64,000 nucleotides of DNA from Roseovarius litorisediminis (GCF_900172295.1 NZ_FWFL01000008.1:114009-178008); one strand, 5' to 3'; counted from the first letter of the stretch, positions 17,427 through 26,929 are shown. Program-made: numbers and translations. The notes: a model not told the origin generated them from the letters alone.

Positions 17427-17631
17427 CTGCCGGTACGCTGTTTCGTGAGTGATGGCGCACCCTGGTAACTTGTGACTAAATCGAACTGGCTAAGCGAAGC
17501 ATTCTGAAGAAGAATATGCACGCCCTGCCCTCGCAGTTCATGGGGAAAAAACTCGAAGAAGTCCCGTAAGGAAAACCTTACCTTTTGGGGCCAAAACCCT
17601 ATGACGTTACGTCACGAATCGGCCACATGCG

Positions 17632-17661
17632 AAAGGCCCCGGCGTTTCCACCAGGGCCTTT
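17632..17661 (-). terminator. Terminator hairpin after the GDSL gene
   Basis: Outer stem AAAGGCCC/GGGCCTTT with a partly paired inner region containing the same GGAAAC loop as the hairpins at 17405 and 18846. It lies 21 bp past the GDSL gene stop. Confidence 0.5.
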
Positions 17662-17682
17662 CATTTTGGAAAGCAGGTTTGA

Positions 17683-18714
17683 TCAGGCCGTCTGACGGCG
17701 GCGCGCGATAAAACCGATACCACCAACGGCCAGAATCAACATTGGCAGCGTCGCTGGTAGCGGTACGGCGGCCAGGTGGTTTTCGACTGCGGCAATCGCG
17801 CGATCAGCTACCAGACCATGTACAACCCCGTTGGGGTGCACCCCATCCACAAACAGCAACGTGTTGGGATTAATGCCCAGATCAAGACAACTGCCCGGAT
17901 TGCTGAAAGTTGGATCAAGAGGCGCGCCGATACTGGCGGTACAAGGTGTTCTTGCATCAAAGATACCAAATTTAAACGTACCGCTATTGATGTCGGCCAG
18001 GATTTCCTGAAACACCGATTCAGTATCGAACTCGATGATGTTGAGCCCTTCAGATCGCAAACCAGCAACATTCAGTGCCAACTGGGCATTGAACGCGTTA
18101 CTGGCAGCAGTCGCCCCGGCCGAACCCGCACCAGCAAAGGCCGGTGTCGCGCCTATGTCAGGCAGACTCATGACAAGAAAATCATCGAAGTTTGCCCCGA
18201 TGGAAGCAATGGCCCGAATACCGTTTGCAACGGAATTGGCCGCGGCAACGGGGTTGAAGCCCTGAAAGATATCATTAGGCCCAAAAAGTATGGAAACCAG
18301 AGGGTTCGCGCCCGGCGACGGCGGATTGAGAGAAAACTCGACAGTCGGCAGAATTTTGGTGGGCAAACCGACCCCCGCCGCGAGCGAGCCTGCGAAGGTC
18401 GCGATCTGACCTCCGAATGTAGACAATGGCCCGGCCGGATTTAAATTTACATTGCCTGCAGTTGCACCGCCCAAAGCAAGATTGCCGGTGTCACGTCCGG
18501 CAGATTTGAACAACTGGGCAATATGTTCAACCCAGACCGGACCGTTCGAAAACCTTCCGTCAAGGCTGGGTGGATCAAGGGTGCCGAATTTTCCATCGTC
18601 ACTCAGACTGTCGCCGAATGCGTAGAAACTGCTGTAGGCATCTGCAATTGTAGCGGCCGGTGCGGCACCCGCAGCACCTAAAAATAAGACTGCGGCGATG
18701 ACAATATTCTTCAT
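17683..18714 (-). CDS. GDSL/SGNH-type esterase with VPLPA-CTERM sorting tail
   Basis: A 343-residue secreted hydrolase. It has an N-terminal signal peptide (MKNIVIAAVLFLGAAGAAPA), GDSL block I FYAFGDSLSDDG with the nucleophile serine, block III GPNDIF (Asn) and block V DGVHPNG with the Asp-His pair. The C-terminus is VPLPATLPMLILAVGGIGF then IARRRQTA: a VPLPA motif, a membrane helix and an Arg cluster, the tripartite tail of exosortase-type sorting. Start at 18714 has GGAGG 5 nt upstream. It is probably surface-anchored or released; the sorting enzyme is not in this window. Confidence 0.88.
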   Translation of the reverse strand: MKNIVIAAVLFLGAAGAAPAATIADAYSSFYAFGDSLSDDGKFGTLDPPSLDGRFSNGPVWVEHIAQLFKSAGRDTGNLALGGATAGNVNLNPAGPLSTFGGQIATFAGSLAAGVGLPTKILPTVEFSLNPPSPGANPLVSILFGPNDIFQGFNPVAAANSVANGIRAIASIGANFDDFLVMSLPDIGATPAFAGAGSAGATAASNAFNAQLALNVAGLRSEGLNIIEFDTESVFQEILADINSGTFKFGIFDARTPCTASIGAPLDPTFSNPGSCLDLGINPNTLLFVDGVHPNGVVHGLVADRAIAAVENHLAAVPLPATLPMLILAVGGIGFIARRRQTA

Positions 18715-18841
18715 ATTTCCTCCCATGAGCTTTTAGTTTTGCAACTTTGAATTGATTGATTCATTTGTTGCGGTAACTTTTTGCACCAGGAAAGGATTAC
18801 CCAACGTCGCTTTTTGACTGACGTAGGGTCAACAGAAGATG

Positions 18842-18869
18842 AAAAGGCCCCGGCGTTTCCACCGGGGCC
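18842..18869 (-). terminator. pnp terminator
   Basis: Stem GGCCCCGG/CCGGGGCC (18846-18869) followed on the minus strand by TTTTC, 24 bp beyond the pnp stop. Same loop sequence as the two neighbouring hairpins. Confidence 0.65.
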
Positions 18870-18893
18870 CAGTCACTTGATCAGACGAGGCGC

Positions 18894-21035
18894 TTATGCG
18901 TTGTCTTTTTCTTTTGCCTCGGGAGCGATTTCTTCACCGGTCTCCTGATCGACAACTTTCATCGACAGGCGTACCTTTCCGCGATCGTCAAACCCAAGCA
19001 GTTTGACCTTTACGTCCTGACCTTCCTTAAGCACATCCGATGGATGGTTCAGGCGGCGGTTTTCGATCTGGGACACATGCACCAGACCATCGCGTTTACC
19101 AAAGAAGTTCACGAAAGCACCGAAGTCGACAATCTTGACAACCTTGCCGTCATAGATCTGACCTTCTTCCGGCTCGGCCACGATCGAATAGATCATGTCA
19201 TAGGCTTTCTTGATCGAATCGCCGTTGGGCGAGGCGATCTTGATGATACCTTCGTCATTGATGTCGACCTTGGCGCCCGACACTTCAACGATTTCGCGGA
19301 TGACCTTACCACCAGACCCGATCACTTCGCGAATCTTGTCGGTGGGGATCTGCATGGTCTCGATACGAGGAGCGTGAACGCTGAACTCGCTGGCTTCGGT
19401 CAGGGCCTTGGCCATCTCACCCAGGATATGCAGACGGCCTTCCTTGGCCTGGGCCAGGGCGGTTTTCATGATCTCGGGCGTGATGCCCGCAACCTTGATG
19501 TCCATCTGTAGTGAGGTGATGCCTTTTTCGGTCCCTGCCACCTTGAAATCCATGTCGCCGAGATGATCCTCGTCGCCCAGAATGTCGGTCAGGACAGCAT
19601 ACTTGCCATCGTCTTCCAGAATAAGACCCATGGCGACACCGGCAACCGGCGCCTTGAGGGGCACACCTGCGTCCATCATCGACAAGGAGCCACCACAAAC
19701 CGACGCCATCGAAGATGAGCCGTTGGATTCAGTGATCTCGCTGACGACGCGAATGGTATACGGGAAGTCGGTTGCCGCCGGCAGAACCGCCTGCAACGCA
19801 CGCCATGCCAGTTTACCGTGGCCGATTTCGCGACGACCCGGAGGGCCAACGCGCCCTGCTTCACCCACCGAATAAGGAGGGAAGTTGTAATGCAGCAGGA
19901 AGTTGGATTTGAAATTGCCGTAAAGCGCGTCGATGAATTGTTCATCGTCGCCGGTGCCCAGAGTCGTCACGACCAGCCCCTGGGTTTCCCCACGGGTGAA
20001 CAGGGCCGAGCCATGGGTCCGCGGCAGCAGGCCGGTTTCAGAAACGATCGGACGTACGGTATCAAGCGCACGGCCATCAATACGTTTGCCGGTTTTCACC
20101 ACGTCGCCGCGCAGAATGCTGGCTTCAAGCTTTTTCATCGCCGAGCCAAGGTTGGCATCTTCCAACTGCTCTTCGGTCAACGCTTCTTTGATTGCATCAC
20201 GTGCGGCTGACACCGCAGTAGTGCGCTCTTGCTTATCCGTGATGGCAAATGCAGCGCGCATTTGTTTTTCACCGGCTTTTTTCACCGCATCATAAAGATC
20301 GCCATATTCCGGCGGCTGGAAGTCGAACGGTTCTTTGGCGGTAGCCTCGGCCAGATCGATGATCAGGTCGATAACGGGCTGGATTTGCTCGTGCGCGAAG
20401 TTGACCGCGCCCAGCATCTCTTCTTCGGACAGCTCGTACGCTTCGGATTCAACCATCATCACGGCGTCTTTGGTGCCGGCGACAACCAGATCAAGACGTT
20501 GATCGGGATTGTTGCGCAGATCATGCATGTCGTCGACGGTAGGATTCAGGATATATTCACCATCCTCAAAACCAACGCGGCAGCCTGCAATCGGACCCAT
20601 GAACGGCGCGCCCGAAATGGTCAGCGCGGCCGAGGCGGCAATCATTGCTACCATGTCGGGATCATTCACCAAATCGTGGCTGAGTACTGTGCACATGACC
20701 AGTGTTTCGTTCTTGAAACCAGGCACAAACAGCGGGCGGATCGGACGGTCAATCAGGCGCGCGGTCAGTGTTTCCTTTTCAGACGGACGTGCCTCGCGTT
20801 TAAAAAAGCCGCCAGGCACTTTGCCAGCAGCATAGTATTTTTCCTGATAGTGAACAGTCAGCGGGAAGAAATCCATGCCCGGCTTGGGGGCTTTGGCGAA
20901 AGTCACGTTCGCCATTACGCTGGTTTCACCAAGGGTGGCGATGACAGAGCCATCTGCCTGACGGGCAACCTTGCCCGTTTCCAGTGTGAGGGTCTCTTCG
21001 CCCCACTCGATCGATTTAGTTGTTACGTTGAACAT
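18894..21035 (-). CDS. pnp: Polyribonucleotide nucleotidyltransferase
   Basis: A 713-residue phosphorolytic 3'-5' exoribonuclease of the degradosome. Two RNase PH domains (about 1-220 and 310-540) are joined by an alpha-helical domain, followed by a KH domain ([15 protein letters not shown], about 560-590) and an S1 domain ([19 protein letters not shown]). The start at 21035 ([12 protein letters not shown]) is chosen over ATG 21041 because AGGA is 7 nt from it but only 1 nt from the other. In most bacteria pnp follows rpsO directly; here two genes lie between. Confidence 0.96.
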   Translation of the reverse strand: MFNVTTKSIEWGEETLTLETGKVARQADGSVIATLGETSVMANVTFAKAPKPGMDFFPLTVHYQEKYYAAGKVPGGFFKREARPSEKETLTARLIDRPIRPLFVPGFKNETLVMCTVLSHDLVNDPDMVAMIAASAALTISGAPFMGPIAGCRVGFEDGEYILNPTVDDMHDLRNNPDQRLDLVVAGTKDAVMMVESEAYELSEEEMLGAVNFAHEQIQPVIDLIIDLAEATAKEPFDFQPPEYGDLYDAVKKAGEKQMRAAFAITDKQERTTAVSAARDAIKEALTEEQLEDANLGSAMKKLEASILRGDVVKTGKRIDGRALDTVRPIVSETGLLPRTHGSALFTRGETQGLVVTTLGTGDDEQFIDALYGNFKSNFLLHYNFPPYSVGEAGRVGPPGRREIGHGKLAWRALQAVLPAATDFPYTIRVVSEITESNGSSSMASVCGGSLSMMDAGVPLKAPVAGVAMGLILEDDGKYAVLTDILGDEDHLGDMDFKVAGTEKGITSLQMDIKVAGITPEIMKTALAQAKEGRLHILGEMAKALTEASEFSVHAPRIETMQIPTDKIREVIGSGGKVIREIVEVSGAKVDINDEGIIKIASPNGDSIKKAYDMIYSIVAEPEEGQIYDGKVVKIVDFGAFVNFFGKRDGLVHVSQIENRRLNHPSDVLKEGQDVKVKLLGFDDRGKVRLSMKVVDQETGEEIAPEAKEKDNA

Positions 21036-21224
21036 TTTCATATCCTGTAAGGAAGCACTCCCAGGCCCATCCCGGGTCTTCCGTTTCAATGGCGGCCCCA
21101 TTGCCGCCGACCCCAATCTTATTCATGCGCCCGGGGTCAAAGGCATCACGTCTCAGATGGACGGGGCCATACAGGAGTTTGCAGCATTTGGAAAGTAATG
21201 AGTTGCCGACGTTTCAGATGATCG

Positions 21225-22760
21225 TCAGTCTTTTAAACCTGCCTGACGCAGACAGTCGCGGAATCGTTGCATTTCTGCTAAATCCCTTAGAGGGACGCGA
21301 TTAGCATCGGCGACTCTTGTGCCGGGCAAAACCTCGTAACAGCTTTCAACCGCAGCCCTCGCCTCGGCAATTCTGTCTGCACGTACATGGCTGGCAGCAT
21401 GAATCAGATGCGCAAAATACCATTGCGGCATGCGGTGAATTGCCCGGGTCGACCATTCCACCGCCGCATCGAAATCGCCGCCAAGGTATTTTGCAAAGGC
21501 AATTCCGCTGAACCGGAAAAAGATACTGGGATCGCGCGGATTGGATCGGATTGCGATTTCCTGATTTGCAATCGCTTCATCCAGGCGACCTACCAACGCA
21601 AGGGCGGTACCAAGGCTGCCATAGGCCAAAGAACAGTTGGGGTTCAGTTCGACCGCGCGCTCCAATGCCGCAATTGAAGCCTCGTGCTTATGAATGCCCC
21701 AACCACTGATGCCATATGCCCAATGGGCATATTCATTGCGATCATCCAGTCGCGTCGCGCGACGGCCCAGTTCATGGGCAAGCGTCATCGTTTCTGTGAA
21801 ATCCTCTGCATAACCCATCAATGCGCTGTGATGGTGAATGAGAGACATGACCAAAGTTGCTTCGGCGCTTTCAGGATCATGCTCCAGCGCACGCTGCAAC
21901 AGAGTGGTGGCCGTAGCAAAGCTTTCCGGGGTAAAATCATACAAAAGGTGCCATGCCCGCATGGTAAGCTCCCAGACCGTCAGATCGGGACGGGAGCTGC
22001 GTTCAACCGGGCCGCTTGCGGTCAGGTGCACCCGGGTCTGGATTGAGGCCACAACGCTTCTGGTGATTTCATCCTGCAGGTCGAAAACATCCTCAAGCTG
22101 CCCGTCGTAACGCTCTGACCAGATGTGCCCACCCGTCGTGCCGTCTATCAATTGTGCTGTGACACGTATCCGGTTACCTGCACGCCGCACGCTTCCTTCG
22201 AGCACATATTTGACGCCCAACTCTTCAGCGATATGACGTACATCCAACTTTTCACCTTTATAGGTGAAGGTCGTATTGCGAGCGATAATGAAAAGCCACG
22301 GCGACCGAGACAATGCCGTAATGATATCTTCGGATATTCCATCAGAAAAGTACTCCTGCTCGGGGTCGCCCGACATGTTTTCGAATGCCAGGACCGCAAT
22401 TGAGGGCTTCTCCGGTAAAGCCGTTTGGATCTGATGATAGTCGTCGCTGTTGCGCTGAGCATTTTCCAGAAGCTTGTGCAGATCTAGTTTTGATGAGACA
22501 TTTAGTTTTCGAAAAACTGTCGACAGATGTGTCCGTACGGTGGAAGGGGCAATGCAAAGCCTTTCAGCAATTTGATGATAGCTTGCACCGTCCGCATAGG
22601 CCTCTGCGATCTCGCGTTCCCTATCGCTGAGCTTGGTTTTTCCTGATGCGGATTTATTCAAATCTTTCCCCAGTTTCGATCTGGTTTTGCCGACGTTTCC
22701 CGGCAACCGTGCAAGTGCTTTAAGCCAAATACTACATCTACTGTAGGTAAAATACAGCAT
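21225..22760 (-). CDS. LuxR-type HTH / TolB-like / TPR regulatory protein
   Basis: A 511-residue protein with three parts. A LuxR-type helix-turn-helix covers about 43-100 (KLSDREREIAEAYADGAS, then IAERLCIAPSTVRTHLSTV). A TolB-like/adenylate-cyclase-associated domain starts near 120 (KPSIAVLAFENMSGDPEQEY). The C-terminal half has TPR-like helices (ALERAVELNPNCSLAYGSLG). There is no cyclase catalytic domain. The start is uncertain because the first 40 residues are not conserved in type. It is divergent from the SnoaL-like gene and likely regulates it, itself or both. Confidence 0.8.
   Translation of the reverse strand: MLYFTYSRCSIWLKALARLPGNVGKTRSKLGKDLNKSASGKTKLSDREREIAEAYADGASYHQIAERLCIAPSTVRTHLSTVFRKLNVSSKLDLHKLLENAQRNSDDYHQIQTALPEKPSIAVLAFENMSGDPEQEYFSDGISEDIITALSRSPWLFIIARNTTFTYKGEKLDVRHIAEELGVKYVLEGSVRRAGNRIRVTAQLIDGTTGGHIWSERYDGQLEDVFDLQDEITRSVVASIQTRVHLTASGPVERSSRPDLTVWELTMRAWHLLYDFTPESFATATTLLQRALEHDPESAEATLVMSLIHHHSALMGYAEDFTETMTLAHELGRRATRLDDRNEYAHWAYGISGWGIHKHEASIAALERAVELNPNCSLAYGSLGTALALVGRLDEAIANQEIAIRSNPRDPSIFFRFSGIAFAKYLGGDFDAAVEWSTRAIHRMPQWYFAHLIHAASHVRADRIAEARAAVESCYEVLPGTRVADANRVPLRDLAEMQRFRDCLRQAGLKD
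22732..22746. promoter_or_regulatory. Inverted repeat CTACA-N5-TGTAG near the LuxR-TPR start
   Basis: A perfect 5-bp inverted repeat within the first codons of the assigned LuxR-TPR frame, about 85 bp upstream of the SnoaL-like ATG. A LuxR-type site in the divergent region is possible, and its position would argue for a more downstream true start. Low certainty because the arms are short. Confidence 0.25.
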
Positions 22761-22826
22761 GCGGATGGTATCTTTAAAAGCACGACCCTCCTAGGCTGGC
22801 AGCACACAAAAAAATGGAGGTGTGAT

Positions 22827-23228
22827 ATGACCCTGACAAAGGCTGAAACCGTTCAAAAAGAAAACATAAGCGATGCTGAAATCGTTGCGCGCGGATGGGA
22901 TGCCGTGGCACGTGGGGATTGGGACACACTGATTTCGGATTACTGCGAAGATATGATCTTTGTAATGCCGGGTCAGGATGACGTGCTGGAAGGCAAGGCT
23001 TCTTTTCGGAACGCACTGAACAATCTTGGGACCGCATTACCGGTGGGGTTCGAAATCACCTCGATCCGTCACATTGGTGAGTTGGGCGAAGTTGTCTCGA
23101 TTATCGAGTGGAAAAGCGACAAGGTGCCGGGCGGCAGTCAGCTGGCGGTATTGTTCAGGCTGAAGGATGCAAAAGTGCTGGAAGAGCGTTGGTTTATCGA
23201 TACCGAGCAGTGGAAAGCTGCATTCTGA
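22827..23228 (+). CDS. SnoaL/NTF2-like protein
   Basis: A 133-residue protein of the nuclear transport factor 2-like fold: helix IVARGWDAVARGDWDTLISDY followed by the curved sheet with DDVLEGKASFRNAL, and C-terminal LFRLKDAKVLEERWFID. Members are small enzymes or ligand-binding proteins; no catalytic residues can be assigned. GGAGG lies 6 nt before ATG 22827. It is divergent from the LuxR-TPR regulator by 66 bp and probably under its control. Confidence 0.78.
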   Translation: MTLTKAETVQKENISDAEIVARGWDAVARGDWDTLISDYCEDMIFVMPGQDDVLEGKASFRNALNNLGTALPVGFEITSIRHIGELGEVVSIIEWKSDKVPGGSQLAVLFRLKDAKVLEERWFIDTEQWKAAF

Positions 23229-23246
23229 ATTCCAGCCAGAAACGAA

Positions 23247-23276
23247 AAACGCCCGCTCGGATAAGAGCGGGCGTTT
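23247..23276. terminator. Bidirectional terminator between SnoaL-like gene and rpsO
   Basis: A 12-bp perfect stem (AAACGCCCGCTC with its complement) and a 6-nt loop. A and T tracts at both ends allow it to work for both convergent genes. Confidence 0.75.
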
Positions 23277-23300
23277 CCTGATCCTTGTGGATCGAAATCT

Positions 23301-23570
23301 TCAGCGGCGGATACCGAGGCGCTTGATAAGGTCGAGGTAACGTTGCTCTTCCTTGCCTTTGAGGTAGTCCAGAAGCTTACGGCGCTGAGCAACCATTTTC
23401 AAAAGTCCACGACGACCATGGTTGTCTTTTTTATGGGTTTTGAAATGCTCGGTCAGCGTTGTGATGCGCGAGGTGAGAATGGCAACCTGTACTTCAGGCG
23501 AGCCGGTGTCGCCTTCTTTGGTTGCGAATTCCTTCATGACGCGGTCTTTTTCTTCAGTCGTGATCGACAT
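23301..23570 (-). CDS. rpsO: 30S ribosomal protein S15
   Basis: An 89-residue ribosomal protein of standard length. It binds 16S rRNA in the central domain. Recognisable S15 motifs: [36 protein letters not shown] and the C-terminal [19 protein letters not shown] precedes the start. It lies upstream of pnp, as usual, but separated by two unrelated genes and a terminator. Confidence 0.97.
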   Translation of the reverse strand: MSITTEEKDRVMKEFATKEGDTGSPEVQVAILTSRITTLTEHFKTHKKDNHGRRGLLKMVAQRRKLLDYLKGKEEQRYLDLIKRLGIRR

Positions 23571-23718
23571 CGGGGTCTCCTTATATTTAAGGGTTCAGGG
23601 CGCAAGCCGGGATGTCGTCCAGCAGGGTCCGTGGAGATATGCCCCCAGACGAAAGCCCGGGAGATGAGCGCGTATAGGGGAAATCCGAGCGGAAGAAAAG
23701 AAGAAATCGCCAAATGCG

Positions 23719-24777
23719 TCAGGTTAACGTTGACGCTTTCAGATCATTTTCTGTCATCAGGGTGATGTGTTCAAGCCCCAGGTTCTGCGCATTGGCGATC
23801 GTGGCAATACGAACACCGTTCAAGAGCAGATGCTGACGGCTTTCATCGATTTCGTCCCTCTCCAAAGAAACCTCGGGGTCGGGATCCGTTTCATGATCAT
23901 AAATCACCATCAAGCCATCCTCATCCACGTTGAAATCCAAGATTTCAGCCTGATGAGGCTGGTCCAGCCAATCGGACAGGGCTATTGTGTCCGAACCGCG
24001 GCCACCGGTGACGACATCACCCTGACCCGCAATGATAAAATCGTCACCGCCACCACCGTTAAGAAAATCGTGGGTGTCGGTGTCGCTGGTCACCGAATCT
24101 GACGGTTCGTCTGACCTTCCGTCGATAACGTCATTGCCCCACCCGCCGAAAAGCGTGTCAGACCCCTGCCCGCCATGAAGCGTGTCGTCGCCCAGATCGC
24201 CATGCAGGGCATCATCGCCGTCGCCGCCCAGAAGCAGATCATTGCCTGCGCTCCCAACAAGGCTGTCGTCGCCCGTTCCCCCTGAGAGGCTATCGTCATC
24301 GTTGTGGCCATACAGAGTATCAGCACCGTCACCCCCGATCAGAGTGTCGTTGCCATCGCCACCATGCAGATTGTCATCACCCGCATCGCCGTCCAGCACG
24401 TCATTTCCGACATCGCCATAGATATGATCATCGCCCTCGGACCCCAAAACCGTGTCGTCACCGGCATATCCGTTCAGCATGTCGATGCCTGAAGTCCCTT
24501 CGATAAGATCGTTCCCGGCACCGCCACTGGAAATCTGCCCCATAACGGGGTTGTCGTCGGAACCGGCTGTTTCATGTGGGGTTTCATCGCTTTCACCCGG
24601 ATCTTCAGAGGCATCGTTCAGAAGATCAGTAACCGGCATAGTATGAACGCCAGCGCCTTTAGTGGCAGTATCTTGATTTTCTTCCTGATCGTCATCGTCT
24701 CCGGGCATCATATCCAGCCCGATGAAGGCAGATGCGCCGACTGCCATCACCCCTAAAAGACCCGCTAGCAGAAACAT
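23719..24777 (-). CDS. RTX-type calcium-binding repeat protein with N-terminal membrane anchor
   Basis: A 352-residue acidic protein. The N-terminus (MFLLAGLLGVMAVGASAFIG) is a membrane helix or uncleaved signal. A low-complexity acidic linker (DDDDQEEN) follows. About a dozen nonapeptide repeats of the type GGxGxDxLx run from 85 to 220 (GGDGNDTLIGGDGADTLYG), which bind calcium in a parallel beta-roll. The C-terminal 110 residues are a different domain. RTX proteins usually have a C-terminal type I signal and no N-terminal anchor, so localisation here may differ. Isolated gene. Confidence 0.83.
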   Translation of the reverse strand: MFLLAGLLGVMAVGASAFIGLDMMPGDDDDQEENQDTATKGAGVHTMPVTDLLNDASEDPGESDETPHETAGSDDNPVMGQISSGGAGNDLIEGTSGIDMLNGYAGDDTVLGSEGDDHIYGDVGNDVLDGDAGDDNLHGGDGNDTLIGGDGADTLYGHNDDDSLSGGTGDDSLVGSAGNDLLLGGDGDDALHGDLGDDTLHGGQGSDTLFGGWGNDVIDGRSDEPSDSVTSDTDTHDFLNGGGGDDFIIAGQGDVVTGGRGSDTIALSDWLDQPHQAEILDFNVDEDGLMVIYDHETDPDPEVSLERDEIDESRQHLLLNGVRIATIANAQNLGLEHITLMTENDLKASTLT

Positions 24778-24868
24778 AACAACTATCCAAAAATACCCGG
24801 GCAGAGTCAGCCATGGCTGCCCCCTTCAGGTCAAACCAAATACTTGTAGAAGGTTTACACAAAGATAA

Positions 24869-24891
24869 GACCGCCCAAGAGGCGGGCGGTC
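24869..24891 (-). terminator. Terminator of the 3-HIBDH-family gene
   Basis: Stem GACCGCCC/GGGCGGTC with TTATCTTTG after it on the minus strand, 44 bp beyond the stop. Confidence 0.6.
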
Positions 24892-24935
24892 TCTGTCACA
24901 GCCTGTCTTGATGCTGGCGCTATTTTCGCCTGTGC

Positions 24936-25907
24936 TTACTCGGCCGCGTGCCGCGCCCCCCGGGGTATAACTTCGTACCCCGGTTCTTCCGGTTCAACAT
25001 CCAGCATTTCCGCAGGGAAACCGTCGGCAAGGATCGACAGGCCCGTCGCATCCTCCAAACGGCGAATAATGTCGTCGGATTGGGCGCGTTCACCATAGCG
25101 TTTTTGCCCATCTTTGAAGATATCGATCATCAGCGGGCTGATTTCCAAAGGAACATCATGCTGTTCCGCCAGTTTGTGGAAAAGTCCGATATCCTTAAGT
25201 ACAAGATCCATCGTAAACGAAATGTCGCGACTTCCATTCAAGATGACCTGCCCTTCGGTTTCAGCCACAAAAGACGTACCGGATGATATCGTGATCGCCT
25301 CGTAAGTGGTGGCCAGATCCATGCCCGCAGCCTTCATGGTTACAAGCGCTTCGCAAAGCGTCAAAAGATTGGCGGTCGCCAGATAGTTGGTCATGACCTT
25401 CAGCACTGACGCGCTGCCGATATCGCCTGTGTGCAGCACGCGCCGGCCAAGGGTTGTCAGCATGGGCAGCATACGGTCAAAGGTTTCGCGATCACAGCCT
25501 GCAAAGATCGAGATATTTCCGGTGGCCGCCCGGTGACAACCGCCCGAGACCGGGCATTCGATGGGCGAGGCCCCTTTGGCACGAACCAGATCGGCGATAC
25601 GTTTGACCTCGGATTCATCCGTGGTCGACATCTCGGCCCAGATCTTACCTTTACTGATGCCAGCCAGAATCCCATCTTCAGCCTCCATCACTGCTGAACA
25701 GGCAGCCGGCGACGGCAGGCAGGTAATGACCACATCACAGATTTCGGCAAGTTCTTTTGGGCTATCGGCACGCTTTGCCCCACGCGCCACAAACCCCTGA
25801 ACAAGGTCTTCGTTGAGGTCGCGGACTGTCAGGTCAAACCCGTTGCGCAGGATTGAACCTGCAAGTTTACCGCCCACGTTCCCAAGTCCGATGAATCCGA
25901 TCTTCAT
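24936..25907 (-). CDS. NAD(P)-dependent beta-hydroxyacid dehydrogenase (3-hydroxyisobutyrate dehydrogenase family)
   Basis: A 323-residue oxidoreductase. The N-terminal Rossmann motif is IGFIGLGNVGGKLAGSIL (3-20). Substrate-binding ECPVSGGCHRAATG and catalytic lysine region GSASVLKVMTNYLATANLLT are family hallmarks. Members include tartronate semialdehyde reductase and 3-hydroxyisobutyrate dehydrogenase, and the substrate is not certain here. It is divergent from a GcvA-type LysR gene, its likely regulator. Confidence 0.87.
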   Translation of the reverse strand: MKIGFIGLGNVGGKLAGSILRNGFDLTVRDLNEDLVQGFVARGAKRADSPKELAEICDVVITCLPSPAACSAVMEAEDGILAGISKGKIWAEMSTTDESEVKRIADLVRAKGASPIECPVSGGCHRAATGNISIFAGCDRETFDRMLPMLTTLGRRVLHTGDIGSASVLKVMTNYLATANLLTLCEALVTMKAAGMDLATTYEAITISSGTSFVAETEGQVILNGSRDISFTMDLVLKDIGLFHKLAEQHDVPLEISPLMIDIFKDGQKRYGERAQSDDIIRRLEDATGLSILADGFPAEMLDVEPEEPGYEVIPRGARHAAE

Positions 25908-26029
25908 TGCCGTTCTCCCATGTTGTTTCCCCTTTGGGGGTGTTGCTTGAGGGATAGTTTTGGTGATTGTTTTGGAAAAGAAAAATGAGTATTTAATGGG
26001 CTATTGCCATAAAATATTTATGGAAAAAA

Positions 26030-26929
26030 ATGGGCACCCAAGTACCGAACCTTAGCTGGCTACGCACATTCGAGGCTGCGGCAAGGCTGTTGAACTTTAC
26101 CGCGGCGGGGCACGAGCTGGGCCTGACGCAGACTGCGGTCAGCCTTCATATCAAGGCGCTCGAAACAAAACTGGGCTGCGATCTGTTTGTACGACGGCCC
26201 CGCAACCTGAAACTGACCGAGCTGGGTAACGCCTATCTGCCTCCCGTACGCAAGGCGCTGGAGGATCTCAGTCTTTCAACATTGGGCCTGTTCGGTCCGG
26301 AAATGACCCGGGCGATCACCGTACGGGTACCAATTTCAACCGCTGTTTTGTGGCTGGCACCGCAACTGGGCGTATTTCAGGCATTGCACCCCGGAGTGGC
26401 AGTGCGGCTGGTATCAACTATCTGGGCCGACTCGATTGCTGATGACGATGTAGATGTCGATATTCGTAGTGGACACGGCAATTGGCCCGGGCTGAAGGTG
26501 GAGAAACTGTCAGAGGAAAGTATCACACCGGTGTGCAGCGCAGATCGGGCCAAGGCAATCACCGGGCCTGCCGACCTGCCGGATCAGTCGCTTATTCACA
26601 TTCTGGGGCTGGAAGACACCTGGAGCCGCTATTTCGATCAGCATGGGATTGCCCCTCCGCAGCAGTTCGAGGTGTGCGTCGACACCACGATTGCCGCGCT
26701 TGAAATGGTTGCCGCCGGAAATGGCATTGCTGCGATAATGACACGCTATGCGGATGCGGCAATCGCGGCAGGAAGACCCATCGCAAAGGTGGGGCAGCCA
26801 GTGCCGTTCGGGCAGTCACATTACCTGGTTGAAAAAGCCGACCATGGGCCGCCCAGGCCTGAGATTTCAGCTTTTACCGATTGGCTGCGTAAACGGTTCA
26901 GCGACGGCGAAGCGTATCCCCGTAACTGA
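26030..26929 (+). CDS. LysR family transcriptional regulator (GcvA-like)
   Basis: A 299-residue LysR protein. The N-terminal winged helix is LSWLRTFEAAARLLNFTAAG then LGLTQTAVSLHIKALE (about 8-48). The rest is the periplasmic-binding-protein-like effector domain. Start ATG 26030 is the only fitting one. It is divergent from the hydroxyacid dehydrogenase gene with a 122-bp gap. Its 3' end overlaps the convergent LacI gene by 32 bp. Confidence 0.9.
   Translation: MGTQVPNLSWLRTFEAAARLLNFTAAGHELGLTQTAVSLHIKALETKLGCDLFVRRPRNLKLTELGNAYLPPVRKALEDLSLSTLGLFGPEMTRAITVRVPISTAVLWLAPQLGVFQALHPGVAVRLVSTIWADSIADDDVDVDIRSGHGNWPGLKVEKLSEESITPVCSADRAKAITGPADLPDQSLIHILGLEDTWSRYFDQHGIAPPQQFEVCVDTTIAALEMVAAGNGIAAIMTRYADAAIAAGRPIAKVGQPVPFGQSHYLVEKADHGPPRPEISAFTDWLRKRFSDGEAYPRN

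Larger units (their letters stand above)
17373..17682. other. 310-bp gap with two hairpins and a possible unannotated minus-strand transcript
   Basis: This gap holds the hairpins at 17405-17426 and 17632-17661 and the palindrome TGACGTTACGTCA at 17602-17614. The first hairpin carries its T run on the minus strand although no minus-strand gene ends there. The only minus-strand ORF seen is 21 codons (17476-17541, MNCEGRACIFFFRMLRLASSI) without a good ribosome site. A small RNA or leader of about 200 nt is possible. Confidence 0.35.

Noticed and set aside
21036..21224. Small ORF upstream of pnp on the minus strand
   Set aside because: It overlaps the pnp ribosome site and start, and no recognisable family or codon bias supports it; probably pnp leader.
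24020..24530. Short tandem DNA repeats as a CRISPR array or microsatellite
   Set aside because: The repeats are the coding sequence of RTX nonapeptides (GGxGxDxLx), with irregular spacing and no identical direct repeats.
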